DNA of 45,224 nt. Origin: Deltaproteobacteria bacterium (GTDB lineage: Bacteria; Desulfobacterota; B13-G15; RBG-16-54-18). The stretch is taken from assembly GCA_016927065.1 (NCBI GenBank), contig JAFGNJ010000007.1, positions 115,944 to 161,167 on the forward strand, read 5' to 3'. The position numbers and the translations under genes are program-made. Shown piece after piece: positions 27,787-34,824 of the stretch. Position 1 is the stretch's first letter. Every line of letters begins with the position of its first letter. The notes beneath the pieces are model-generated. The model saw nothing but the letters and a program-made list of their open reading frames with translations. It made no database searches and was not told where the DNA came from.

Positions 27787-28918
27787 TCGCCTGCGCCGCA
27801 TAGGCGCCATCGCCCACATCGAAACCCTCATGATCCTTCGGGATAAACGGAGCCTGGGACTGGCCTTTATTCTTCCTCTTTTTCTCCTCATACTCTTTGG
27901 CTCCACCCTCTCATACGATGTGACGAACATACCCTTGGCCATCTGGGACCAGGACCATACCCCGGCCAGCCGTGCGCTCATCTCCGCCTTTGAGGGATCA
28001 CCGTACTATCATATTGTCGCCATCAGGGATGGATACCCCGAGCTCGTCAGGGATCTCGATCGGAACAAGGCACTCGTAGTCATGATTATCCCCCCCGATT
28101 TCGCGAAACGTCTTAACCGAAGGCAAGAGGCCCAGGTTCAGTTTATCCTCGACGGCAGCGACTCCACCACGGCCGGCATCTCCCTGGGCTATATCCAGGG
28201 AATCATGGAAAGACAGAACCTCAGTCTCCGGCAAGCAGGACCCCAGCGGCGCGGGGGGCTCCCGCTCGATCTGGCCGTCAGGGTCTGGTTTAACCCGGAG
28301 ATGGAGAGCCGTAACTTCATCGTACCCGGCCTCATCGCCATCATCCTGATGATCATTGCGGCCCTGCTGACCTCCCTCACCCTGGCCCGGGAATGGGAGA
28401 GCGGCACCATGGAGACCCTCCTCTCCCTCCCCCTCAGGCCAATAGAGGTGGTCTTCGGAAAGATCATCCCCTACTTCGTCATCGGGATGATCAACGTCAC
28501 CATCCTCCTGTTGGCCAGCCGCTTCATCTCTCATATCCCCATGAGGGGGAGCATTACCCTCCTCTATCTCTTCGCCGTAATCTTCACGGTCGGTGTCTTA
28601 GGGCTGGGGATATTCATATCAGGAGTGGCCAAGAGGCAGACATTGGCCACCCAACTGGCACTCATTACCACCATGCTTCCAGCCCAGCTCCTCTCCGGCT
28701 TTATCTTTCCGATCCGCAACATGGCTCTCATCTTGCAAGGTGTCAGCTATCTCGTCCCGGCCCGTTACTTCATTCAGGCCCTCAAAGGGATCTTCCTCAA
28801 GGGGATCGGCATTTCCGTCCTCTACCCCTCCCTCCTGCTCCTCACGGCCTTTGCCTGCTTTATCGTATGGCTCGCCGCCCGCCAGATCCCCCGACAGATC
28901 AAGGAGAAAAGGCGATGA
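27776..28918 (+). CDS. ABC-2 type permease (YbhS/YbhR-like)
   Basis: A 380-residue permease. One N-terminal helix (about 28-46, SLGLAFILPLFLLILFGSTL), a large extracytoplasmic domain (about 50-185) and five C-terminal helices follow the ABC-2 exporter pattern. RVWFNPEMESRNFIVPGL and EWESGTMETLLSLPLRPIE are family-typical. The start is a GTG at 27776 inside the ATPase gene. The next permease overlaps by ATGA. The substrate is unknown; the E. coli YbhFSR relatives are linked to drug and cation export. Confidence 0.92.
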   Translation: MRADRLRRIGAIAHIETLMILRDKRSLGLAFILPLFLLILFGSTLSYDVTNIPLAIWDQDHTPASRALISAFEGSPYYHIVAIRDGYPELVRDLDRNKALVVMIIPPDFAKRLNRRQEAQVQFILDGSDSTTAGISLGYIQGIMERQNLSLRQAGPQRRGGLPLDLAVRVWFNPEMESRNFIVPGLIAIILMIIAALLTSLTLAREWESGTMETLLSLPLRPIEVVFGKIIPYFVIGMINVTILLLASRFISHIPMRGSITLLYLFAVIFTVGVLGLGIFISGVAKRQTLATQLALITTMLPAQLLSGFIFPIRNMALILQGVSYLVPARYFIQALKGIFLKGIGISVLYPSLLLLTAFACFIVWLAARQIPRQIKEKRR

Positions 28919-30054
28919 ACCTGCCTCGCATCAAGGCCCTGCTGAACAAAGAGATCAAGCAGGCCCTCCGGGACAAGAGGATGAGGATGATCATCTTCAT
29001 CTCCCCCTTGGTTCAACTCTTCCTCTTCGGGTATGCCGTCAATACCGATGTGCGCGAAATCCGCACCGTTGTCTGCGATCAATCAAATACCAGCATCAGC
29101 CGGGGACTGACAGATGCCTTCCAAGCCAGCGGTTACTTTCGGATTGTGCAGAGGGTGCGCGATCCCCGCGAAGCAGAGCCCCTCATAGACAGGGGGAAGG
29201 CCCAGGTCATCCTGGTCATCCCCGAGGACTTCTCCCGCTCCCTGCGCCGGGGGCAACCCGCTGATGTGCAGCTGATCGTAGAGGGGACCGATTCCATCGT
29301 GGCATCCAATGCCGTTTCCTATGGTAACATGATCATCGCCGCTCATCTTCAAAAAATCGCGCAACCTCTCCCTACCATCAATACGGTAACGCAAACGGGT
29401 AAACACATTCCCCGAACAAAGCCTGTGGTCAGGGTGTGGTTCAACCCTGATCTTAAAAGCCGCAACTACTTCGTCCCCGGGGTCATCGCCCTCTTGCTCA
29501 CCCTCGTCTCGCTGATCCTGACCTCCTTCTCCATCGTGCGGGAGTGGGAGATAGGTACGATGGAACAGCTCATCGTCACCCCCCTGCGGCCGACCGAGTT
29601 GATCGTCGGGAAAACCCTCCCTTTTTTCCTTGTGGGCATGATCGATCTTACCCTTATTTTCCTGGTGGGGACCCTCTGGTTTCGGATCCCTTTCAGGGGG
29701 AACATTGTGCTGTTGGCCTTCTCCGCCGTCCTGTACCTGATCAACGCCCTCAGCGTCGGCATTTTCATCTCCACCATCTCACGGACCCAACAACAGGCCC
29801 TTATGGGCGTTATCTTTTTCTTTATGCCCGCGATGTTACTCTCGGGATTCGTCTTTCCCATCTTCAACATACCGCTCGTGTTGCGTTGGATCGCTTACAT
29901 CAACCCGCTCACCTACTTCTTGATCATCGTGAGGGGGATCTTTCTCAAGGGGGTGGGGATAACGGTTTTGTGGCCCCAACTCTTGTTTCTGGTCATCACC
30001 GGGCCGATCTTGTTGGAGATCAGCGTCAAGCGTTTTTATAAACAATTGGATTAG
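28915..30054 (+). CDS. ABC-2 type permease, second subunit (YbhR/YbhS-like)
   Basis: A 379-residue permease homologous to its upstream neighbour: an N-terminal helix (MRMIIFISPLVQLFLFGYAV), a large outer domain with VRVWFNPDLKSRNYFVPGVI, EWEIGTMEQLIVTPLRPTEL and five C-terminal helices. The pair should form a heterodimeric membrane channel. The ATG at 28915 overlaps the upstream stop and follows AAGGAGAAAAGGCG. The frame is open much further upstream (from 28393), but that part lies in the upstream gene in another reading frame and is not real. The second ATPase starts nine bases after the stop. Confidence 0.92.
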   Translation: MNLPRIKALLNKEIKQALRDKRMRMIIFISPLVQLFLFGYAVNTDVREIRTVVCDQSNTSISRGLTDAFQASGYFRIVQRVRDPREAEPLIDRGKAQVILVIPEDFSRSLRRGQPADVQLIVEGTDSIVASNAVSYGNMIIAAHLQKIAQPLPTINTVTQTGKHIPRTKPVVRVWFNPDLKSRNYFVPGVIALLLTLVSLILTSFSIVREWEIGTMEQLIVTPLRPTELIVGKTLPFFLVGMIDLTLIFLVGTLWFRIPFRGNIVLLAFSAVLYLINALSVGIFISTISRTQQQALMGVIFFFMPAMLLSGFVFPIFNIPLVLRWIAYINPLTYFLIIVRGIFLKGVGITVLWPQLLFLVITGPILLEISVKRFYKQLD

Positions 30055-30062
30055 GAGGCACG

Positions 30063-31025
30063 ATGGAGGCAATTCTCACAGAAGGACTCACGAAGCGGTT
30101 CAAGGATTTTGTCGCGGTGGATGATGTCTCTTTCGCCGTCTCCCCCGGTGAGGTATTCGGCTTCTTAGGCCCCAACGGCGCAGGCAAAACGACCACCATC
30201 AGGATGCTCTGCGGCATTCTTCCCCCAACCGCCGGTCGAGCCCTGGTAGGGGGTGTAGATGTGGCCGGAGAGCCCGAACGGATTCGGAGCCGGATCGGTT
30301 ACATGTCCCAGCGCTTTTCCCTCTATACAGACCTGACCGTCTGGGAAAACCTCACCCTCTACGCGGGGATCTACGGCATCCCTGAGAGGCGCATGAAGAA
30401 GCGTTTCAAAGAGGTAATGGAAATGAGCGCCCTCACCGGCAAAGAAGAATCCATGGTGGAAGACCTCCCTACCGGCTGGCGACAGCGCCTGGCCCTGGGA
30501 TGCGCCGTGCTGCACCAACCGGAGGTCCTCTTTCTGGACGAACCGACCTCAGGGGTGGACCCGGCTGCCCGGCAGACCTTTTGGGAGCTGATCTATCAGC
30601 TCTCCGCTCAGGGCACGGCCGTGCTGGTAACCACCCACTACATGGATGAGGCGGAACAGTGCCACCGGATCGGGATAATCTTCGATGGAAAACTGGCCGC
30701 CATTGATACCCCTACCCTCTTAAAGGAAAGGATTCCAGGAAAAGTCTACGAATTGGAAGCGGAGAATACCATACGGGCCTCTGAGGTCCTGCGGCAGATA
30801 CCCGGTATCTCGGAGGTCTCACCCTTTGGACGCCGCCTCCATATCCTCACCGAGGCAAAGACCTCCATGAAAAAAAAGATCCGCCAGATCCTCAAGGAAG
30901 CACAGGTCCCGATATCTTCACTAGAGGCGGCCCCCCCCAGGCTAGAGGATATCTTTATCTACCTCGCGCGCAAGGCTACAGGTAAAAACAACAGAAATCA
31001 GATACACAGCCTTCCGGAAAATTGA
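30063..31025 (+). CDS. ABC exporter ATPase (C-terminal YbhF-like half)
   Basis: A 320-residue ABC ATPase. Walker A is GPNGAGKTT near residue 38 and Walker B is VLFLDEPTSGVDP. The signature motif is degenerate (LPTGWRQRLAL instead of LSGGQ), a feature of the second nucleotide-binding domain of YbhF-type proteins. A C-terminal accessory domain follows. With the ATPase at 26860 it presumably forms a heterodimer having one canonical and one degenerate composite site. AGGAGG lies before the ATG. The gene order adaptor-ATPase-permease-permease-ATPase splits what is one fused protein in E. coli. Confidence 0.92.
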   Translation: MEAILTEGLTKRFKDFVAVDDVSFAVSPGEVFGFLGPNGAGKTTTIRMLCGILPPTAGRALVGGVDVAGEPERIRSRIGYMSQRFSLYTDLTVWENLTLYAGIYGIPERRMKKRFKEVMEMSALTGKEESMVEDLPTGWRQRLALGCAVLHQPEVLFLDEPTSGVDPAARQTFWELIYQLSAQGTAVLVTTHYMDEAEQCHRIGIIFDGKLAAIDTPTLLKERIPGKVYELEAENTIRASEVLRQIPGISEVSPFGRRLHILTEAKTSMKKKIRQILKEAQVPISSLEAAPPRLEDIFIYLARKATGKNNRNQIHSLPEN

Positions 31026-31073
31026 TTGACAGCCGATGCAAAAGATGCAAAGGTTCTTTCACAAAGGGATACC

Positions 31074-31505
31074 GTGAAGATACATGCAATGGAAATAAAC
31101 ACAAATGAAGAACTGAGGAAAGTCTCTCCCTTTGCAGGGAGTCTGGGGATTGAGCCTTTGGAGGCCGGCAATGGGTTTGCCCGTATCAGGTTGCCGTTTA
31201 GAGATGATCTCACCAACCCCGCGGGAAGGCTGCATGGGGGTGTCATCGCGACACTGGCGGACAGTGCCATGGCCATGGCCGTTGGCTCTGTGTTGGGGGT
31301 GGCAGGACGGCACTTTACCGTCAAACTGGAGATGAAGTACAAAGAATCGGTGACAAACGGTGAGATCGTAGCCGAGGCAACGGTCAGGAGAAGAAAACCA
31401 AGGGTCTTTCTGGGCGAAGCAATAGTAAAAAACGGCAACGGTCAAGTCGTGGCCACCGCCACGGCGACCTTCATGGTCAGGGACTCAGACCCAAAGACCG
31501 GCTAG
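31074..31505 (+). CDS. PaaI-type hotdog thioesterase
   Basis: A 143-residue single hotdog domain. LTNPAGRLHGGVIATLADSA contains the HGG motif of the PaaI group, followed by KLEMKYKESVTNGEIVAEA and GQVVATATATFMV. Such enzymes hydrolyse aryl- or acyl-CoA thioesters, often to rescue stalled CoA pools; the substrate is not predictable. The frame is open from a TTG at 31026, next to the ATPase stop. GTG 31074 (AAGGG five bases upstream) is preferred, and ATG 31089 is the alternative. It is the last gene before the cassette-like island. Confidence 0.85.
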   Translation: MKIHAMEINTNEELRKVSPFAGSLGIEPLEAGNGFARIRLPFRDDLTNPAGRLHGGVIATLADSAMAMAVGSVLGVAGRHFTVKLEMKYKESVTNGEIVAEATVRRRKPRVFLGEAIVKNGNGQVVATATATFMVRDSDPKTG

Positions 31506-31530
31506 ACTATCCTTTCTTTAGATGGCTCTT

Positions 31531-31594
31531 TATAACGTCGTATTTCACCAGTGGCGCGTCTTTTTTCGCCATCTGAGAAAATACCTTGTTATGT
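31531..31594 (-). repeat. attC-like recombination site A, distal end of the cassette array
   Basis: A 64-base imperfect palindrome. Its arms GTATTT (31540-31545) and AAATAC (31579-31584), and GTGGCG with CGCCAT, pair with a few mismatches. Its ends ATAACGTCG and CTTGTTATG resemble the complementary core sites of an integron attC. The string CGACGTTAT (minus strand) recurs at the same place in site B, as expected for cassette boundaries. The cores deviate from the RYYYAAC/GTTRRRY consensus, so confidence is moderate. Confidence 0.55.
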
Positions 31595-31721
31595 CTCATA
31601 TACATCGACAGACATACCTTAGCTTTAAATTCATCATAATCATATTAAATTTCAATGATGTCTGCTCCATTGATCGGCTTTCACAAATTCTCCATTAGAT
31701 GTTCATCTAGTTATTGAGGAT

Positions 31722-32318
31722 TTACTTTGCGCCCGCATCTTTCAGGAGTTTAATGATTCTCTCATTATTTACGCTTTTGGCAATCGAAAGAGCCGAACGA
31801 CCACTGTCATCAATTGCATCTACTTTAGCACCATGAGCAATCAGGAGTTTCACTGTGTCAACATTTCCACGCCACGCCGCTGTCATTAACGGTGTACCGC
31901 CGTTGTCTGTACGCACATTAACGTCAGCTCCATTCTTTATGAGAAGTTTCAAAATTTCAATCTTTCCCGAGTTGGCAGCAGCCAATATTGGAGTTCCGCC
32001 ATGATTATCACGGGCACTCACGTCAGCGCCAGAATCAATTAGTAAAACACATATTTCGTAATATCCTTTTACCGCAGCCTCCATCAGAGGCGTCGTCCCT
32101 GAAATGACGCTTCTTGATTCAACGTTTACTCCTTCCTTTAGCAATGATTTTACCCTCGCAATATCTCCCGTTGATGATGCGGTAATCAAAGGTGGCTGCT
32201 CCTGTTGTAATGCCTTAAGTGCATCTAACAGGTCTTTGTTTTGATCATTACTATTTTCTGCACTTGCAATGCTAGAGAATATCAATATGAAAAATAACAA
32301 CAATGTTAATAGTTTCAT
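31722..32318 (-). CDS. Exported ankyrin-repeat protein (cassette gene)
   Basis: A 198-residue protein with a signal peptide (about residues 1-20, FSSIASA) and five ankyrin repeats, for example GTTPLMEAAVKGYYEICVLL, GGTPILAAANSGKIEILKLL and GGTPLMTAAWRGNVDTVKLL. Ankyrin repeats bind proteins; the partner is unknown, and a periplasmic inhibitor or immunity-like role is possible. GGAGG lies eight bases before the ATG. The gene is flanked on both sides by attC-like palindromes and is more AT-rich than the operon to its left, consistent with a mobile cassette read leftward. Confidence 0.85.
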   Translation of the reverse strand: MKLLTLLLFFILIFSSIASAENSNDQNKDLLDALKALQQEQPPLITASSTGDIARVKSLLKEGVNVESRSVISGTTPLMEAAVKGYYEICVLLIDSGADVSARDNHGGTPILAAANSGKIEILKLLIKNGADVNVRTDNGGTPLMTAAWRGNVDTVKLLIAHGAKVDAIDDSGRSALSIAKSVNNERIIKLLKDAGAK

Positions 32319-32355
32319 AGAATTACCTCCAATCTATTTTCTTCTTTATTGATAT

Positions 32356-32416
32356 ACATAACGTCGCTCTTCAGCGGGCACGGCTTTATGCGATCCGCTG
32401 CAAGAGCATGTTAGGT
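32356..32416 (-). repeat. attC site B between ankyrin and HEPN-like cassettes
   Basis: The best attC in the window, 61 bases. Minus-strand R'' core ACCTAAC (32410-32416) matches RYYYAAC, and the other end is GTTATGT (32356-32362). The arms GCTCTTCAGCGG (32366-32377) and CCGCTG-C-AAGAGC (32395-32407) form a 12-bp stem with a single unpaired C at 32401. That is the extrahelical base that sets strand choice in integron recombination. The stop codon of the upstream gene lies inside the R'' core, as is usual for cassettes. Confidence 0.8.
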
Positions 32417-33103
32417 TTCATCGGTTTCAGGTTTTATCTTGAAATACTCAATAATACCCGACTCGAATACGTTCATAAAATCATTGAGCGAGAGTTTGAC
32501 GAGAGTGTAGGAATCATCCTCTCGAACCAGATGAGGGATTGTTCCTAACTCCAAAATAAACTCAGCCTCATGAACAAACTTACTTCTCAGATTGTAGAGA
32601 TATGACGCGATTTCCTCAATGGTAAGTTCGCCACTCTTCAGAGTGAATGATTTCACTAAACTTGCTTTTTCAGAACTAGGCAAAGCTTCAAAGAATGTCT
32701 TGCATTTTTTTATGGAGCCATACTCAAACTTGTATTCCTCGTACTTAACTCCAAGATCCTTCCTTTCCAATGGAAAGTCCCTTTTTGGCTCTTTTGAGTT
32801 GAGCCATTGGAAGAAATCAACGTATCTCTCAGTTGAAAGAGATTCAATTAGAGAAAATAGCGTTACCAGCTTGTATGAGTTAGTGAAATAATCAATGACA
32901 GCATTTGAATCTTCGACGTTTACAGTCCAATCTCCGCATTTAACCAAGAAAAGATAAATCGTGCCGATGTGAAGAAATTTTTTTCTATTTCGGTCGGGTT
33001 GAATCTCCTTGACGAATGTGTCAAAAGCTTTTTGGCTTTCAAAGTGATCTTTGAATGCCTCTCGTGCGTATTTGTGGGCAATCGAATCGGGAATTTTACG
33101 CAT
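32411..33103 (-). CDS. HEPN-like domain protein (cassette gene)
   Basis: A 230-residue, mostly helical protein without signal peptide. Near the C-terminus LYNLRSKFVHEAEF carries R173-x4-H178, the Rx4-6H motif of HEPN ribonuclease domains, in the context seen in Apea-like HEPN proteins. Many HEPN proteins cleave RNA in defence or toxin systems, but no obvious antitoxin gene lies beside it. The call rests on this motif and the helical character; catalytic activity is not proven. AGGAG precedes the ATG. Its stop codon is inside attC site B, and an attC-like core (GTTAAGT) lies 18 bases upstream of its start, so it is a complete cassette. Confidence 0.65.
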   Translation of the reverse strand: MRKIPDSIAHKYAREAFKDHFESQKAFDTFVKEIQPDRNRKKFLHIGTIYLFLVKCGDWTVNVEDSNAVIDYFTNSYKLVTLFSLIESLSTERYVDFFQWLNSKEPKRDFPLERKDLGVKYEEYKFEYGSIKKCKTFFEALPSSEKASLVKSFTLKSGELTIEEIASYLYNLRSKFVHEAEFILELGTIPHLVREDDSYTLVKLSLNDFMNVFESGIIEYFKIKPETDET

Positions 33104-33120
33104 TTCGGACTCCTACTGAA

Positions 33121-33217
33121 ACTTAACATAGATTATACGGACCCGCATAAGATGCGGAGATACGCCTTCCTGTCCATATAAGACACCTTTAGATCGTTTG
33201 CCAGAAGCGTGTTAACT
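33121..33217 (-). repeat. attC-like palindrome C upstream of the HEPN cassette
   Basis: A 97-base structured stretch. Its outer ends are ACTTAAC (33121-33127, i.e. minus-strand GTTAAGT, a full match to GTTRRRY) and GTTAACT (33211-33217). Inside are arms ATTATACGGAC/GTCCATATAAG with two mismatches, and a perfect hairpin CCGCAT-AAG-ATGCGG (33143-33157). The architecture is compatible with a long attC but less regular than site B. Confidence 0.45.
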
Positions 33218-33282
33218 CCTGTATATTTAATAAGTTGCACTCTATTCAGCGACTTATCACGGTAGCTTATGCGGATCAGCAT
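33133..33282 (-). CDS. Possible 49-residue small protein
   Basis: A short frame starting MLIRISYRDKSLNRVQLIK, with an excellent ribosome-binding site (AGGAGG, five to six bases before the ATG). No family is recognised. It lies 20 bases after the integrase-like remnant and largely overlaps attC-like palindrome C, so it may be a chance frame. The strong translation signal is the only support. Confidence 0.3.
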   Translation of the reverse strand: MLIRISYRDKSLNRVQLIKYTGVNTLLANDLKVSYMDRKAYLRILCGSV

Positions 33283-33302
33283 AATACCCTCCTTGTATTG
33301 CC

Positions 33303-33362
33303 TTAAAGCCCATCCACGGGACTACGGTTGAAGACATGGGTGTAGACCATCGTCATTGTGTG
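33303..33362 (-). pseudogene. Remnant resembling the C-terminus of an integron integrase
   Basis: The last 17 codons before a TAA read MTMVYTHVFNRSPVDGL. Integron integrases end with TTMIYTHVLNRGG..VRSPLD.L, where the Tyr is the catalytic residue; the THV and the SPxDxL ending separate them from XerC/XerD. Nothing upstream in any minus-strand frame matches the rest of a tyrosine recombinase, so at most a short tail survives. It lies among attC-like sites and is read in the same direction as the cassettes. Only about 17 residues support this, so the call is tentative. Confidence 0.5.
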
Positions 33363-33424
33363 AAGGAATATCGGCTGTATGGATTGAGCCCCTGGCATAA
33401 GCCCCCCGGCTATGAAAACAATCA

Positions 33425-33454
33425 AAAATATCACCTTTTTTTCAAGTATGTCAA
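33425..33454 (-). promoter_or_regulatory. Sigma-70-type promoter facing the HEPN and ankyrin cassettes
   Basis: On the minus strand, a perfect TTGACA (33449-33454) and TATTTT (33425-33430) are 18 bases apart. It lies between the DUF1871-like cassette and the integrase-like remnant and points towards the downstream cassettes. It could act as a cassette promoter. Confidence 0.55.
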
Positions 33455-33499
33455 GTTTCAGAAGAAATGTTACCTTGTAATATTCTAGTAACAAACTGG

Positions 33500-33811
33500 T
33501 TATTCCGCCTTAGCGCGTAGGGCGTTGACGATATCAATGGCAATCCTCAGGTCACGTTTGCGATTGGCTTCAACCCCGATAGTATGCGTTCGAAGATGCC
33601 CCAAGTGCTGCGACAGTTGAGTAATAGTGCAGCCGCCGATGACCATTGACACGATATGCGGTGCGTAGCCGTCGTACTCGTCAGCCGGCGCGAACTCCCC
33701 TGGACGTACCCCAATCGGATCCCACCGCCTCAGTATCGCTTCCACGGCGTGAATTTGCTCTAGCGCTTGGCTCTTTCGCTTCTTGCGATCGCTGGACGTT
33801 ATCATAGCCAC
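33500..33811 (-). CDS. Small WDPIGV...DEYDGY protein, DUF1871-like (cassette gene)
   Basis: A 103-residue soluble protein (or 101 from the ATG at 33805; the longer form uses GTG). After a basic N-terminus (SSDRKKRKSQALEQIHAVEA) it has RRWDPIGV and DEYDGYAPHIVSMVIGG. This WDPIGV/DEYD.Y pattern is shared by small proteins of the DUF1871 kind, whose function is unknown. No ribosome-binding site is seen. An attC-like core (GTTAGAC, minus strand) lies 11 bases upstream of the start, marking it as a cassette. Confidence 0.65.
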   Translation of the reverse strand: MAMITSSDRKKRKSQALEQIHAVEAILRRWDPIGVRPGEFAPADEYDGYAPHIVSMVIGGCTITQLSQHLGHLRTHTIGVEANRKRDLRIAIDIVNALRAKAE

Positions 33812-33821
33812 ACAGACGGCG

Positions 33822-33882
33822 GTCTAACACGAAAACAAGCGGTGCAATGAGCCGCATCCGCCGGAGCTTCTTATTATGGTTT
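33822..33882 (-). repeat. attC-like site D
   Basis: The minus-strand core GTTAGAC (33822-33828) fits GTTRRRY exactly. Arms AAGCGG (33837-33842) and CCGC plus GCTTCTT to the right pair partly. The stop codon of the upstream cassette gene (TAATAA) sits at the far end. The opposite core is degenerate. Confidence 0.5.
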
Positions 33883-34431
33883 TTTTGATGTTTTTTTCAA
33901 ATATGCCTTAGTGGCTTCTTCTTGGCGGTTACCGTAGCTCACAATAATGTACGTTCCGCCACCTTTGAAGTCGTATGAAGACCTCACTACTCCCCACGTA
34001 AAATCCCACTTCAGCGGTTTGGCAAGAGATTCGTGAGCAGCATCGAGATTAACGCCGGCAAGCCGATCCGATTCAGTCGGTTTTCCCAGTATCCCTTCGA
34101 GTAGCGCGTCGTGATACTGTTTCGTCGCGGTCTCCACATCCAGCGAATAATTAGACCAATCTTTCGGACCGGGCGGGTAAAAATCCACGCTCATTCTCGT
34201 CGACACGAACATCTGGTCGTAGAAAGTGAGGTTCACGAAAAGATCCCTGCCGGACACGCTCCCGCCCGAGAACGAATAGTGAATCCATGGAAACGTCCCA
34301 TAGTCGTGGCTTTGCGCGTTGCCGAACATCTCGCCATTTCGAAATGCCTCTTGAGTAAGTGAGGGTGCAATCGAATACTCGTTCGGGAGTACGACAGTCC
34401 CATCATTCGCGTTGATTTCTATGCTTTTCAT
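33874..34431 (-). CDS. Hypothetical protein (cassette gene)
   Basis: A 185-residue protein with no signal peptide and no recognised family. It looks beta-rich and aromatic (DYGTFPWIHYSFSGG, LFVNLTFYDQMFVSTRMSVD, KWDFTWGVVRSSYDF, TYIIVSYGNRQEEATKAYLK), like many single-domain proteins of integron cassettes. The ATG is part of the GTTATGA core of attC-like site E, an arrangement found in cassettes with very short leaders. The stop is doubled (TAATAA). Function unknown. Confidence 0.65.
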   Translation of the reverse strand: MKSIEINANDGTVVLPNEYSIAPSLTQEAFRNGEMFGNAQSHDYGTFPWIHYSFSGGSVSGRDLFVNLTFYDQMFVSTRMSVDFYPPGPKDWSNYSLDVETATKQYHDALLEGILGKPTESDRLAGVNLDAAHESLAKPLKWDFTWGVVRSSYDFKGGGTYIIVSYGNRQEEATKAYLKKTSKKP

Positions 34432-34475
34432 AACAATGATTAGGCTGTAAATTGCTATCAGCTAAACAATATAAC
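34429..34475 (-). repeat. attC-like site E
   Basis: A 47-base palindrome: TTAGGCTG (34440-34447) pairs with CAGCTAA (34459-34465), leaving one unpaired G. The outer parts ATGATTAG and TTGTTTAG-type arms also match. The stop codon of the upstream cassette and the start codon of the downstream cassette lie inside it. The stretch TAACAATGATTA recurs at 34704-34715, at the other end of the 34458-34682 cassette. Confidence 0.5.
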
Positions 34476-34682
34476 TAATACTACACCGATGATGAGAAAT
34501 AACGTGCTAATCAACCAAGACTTAGCTAAATAGATCCACTCGGATTTACGAAGTTCGGTAGTAAGCGATTTCAGCGCCCCTCCATGCTTATTTTCAAATC
34601 GATTACGAGATGAACATGCATGGCAGAATCCAATTACTATCAGCGAAACACCAATACCAAACATAATATTTTTTAACATCAT
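34458..34682 (-). CDS. Small two-helix membrane protein (cassette gene)
   Basis: A 74-residue protein with hydrophobic helices at about 5-22 (IMFGIGVSLIVIGFCHAC) and 54-73 (LISTLFLIIGVVLVILFS), separated by a charged 30-residue loop. No family is recognised. The stop codon lies in attC-like site E, and a perfect core (minus-strand GTTAGGC at 34701-34707) lies about 20 bases before the ATG. This makes it the outermost cassette. There is no clear ribosome-binding site. Confidence 0.55.
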   Translation of the reverse strand: MMLKNIMFGIGVSLIVIGFCHACSSRNRFENKHGGALKSLTTELRKSEWIYLAKSWLISTLFLIIGVVLVILFS

Positions 34683-34700
34683 TTGTTCTTTGTCAAATCA

Positions 34701-34707
34701 GCCTAAC
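34701..34707 (-). repeat. Cassette core site (proximal boundary of the array)
   Basis: GCCTAAC on the plus strand, GTTAGGC on the minus strand, fits the integron GTTRRRY core. It is the right-hand boundary of the cassette-like island. No clear second arm is seen beyond it, so it could belong to a decayed attC or to the insertion point. The remaining bases up to 34824 hold nothing else recognisable. Confidence 0.45.
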
Positions 34708-34824
34708 AATGATTATAAAGTCTGTATAAACCCTCAGATTTGGAGCTTAAGGGTCATAAAGCCTTCATTTTTCCTCTTTTATACGTGATAAGTGATCAAG
34801 TTTGCAAGCCGAAATTCAATCAAC

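Noticed and set aside
28393..28914. N-terminal extension of the second permease
   Set aside because: It lies inside the first permease in another frame and is not membrane-protein-like; ATG 28915 with an ATGA overlap is the natural start.
33303..33494. Complete 63-codon minus-strand frame ending in the integrase-like tail
   Set aside because: Only the last about 17 codons look like a protein family; the upstream part crosses a strong promoter and shows no recombinase similarity, so only the tail is listed.
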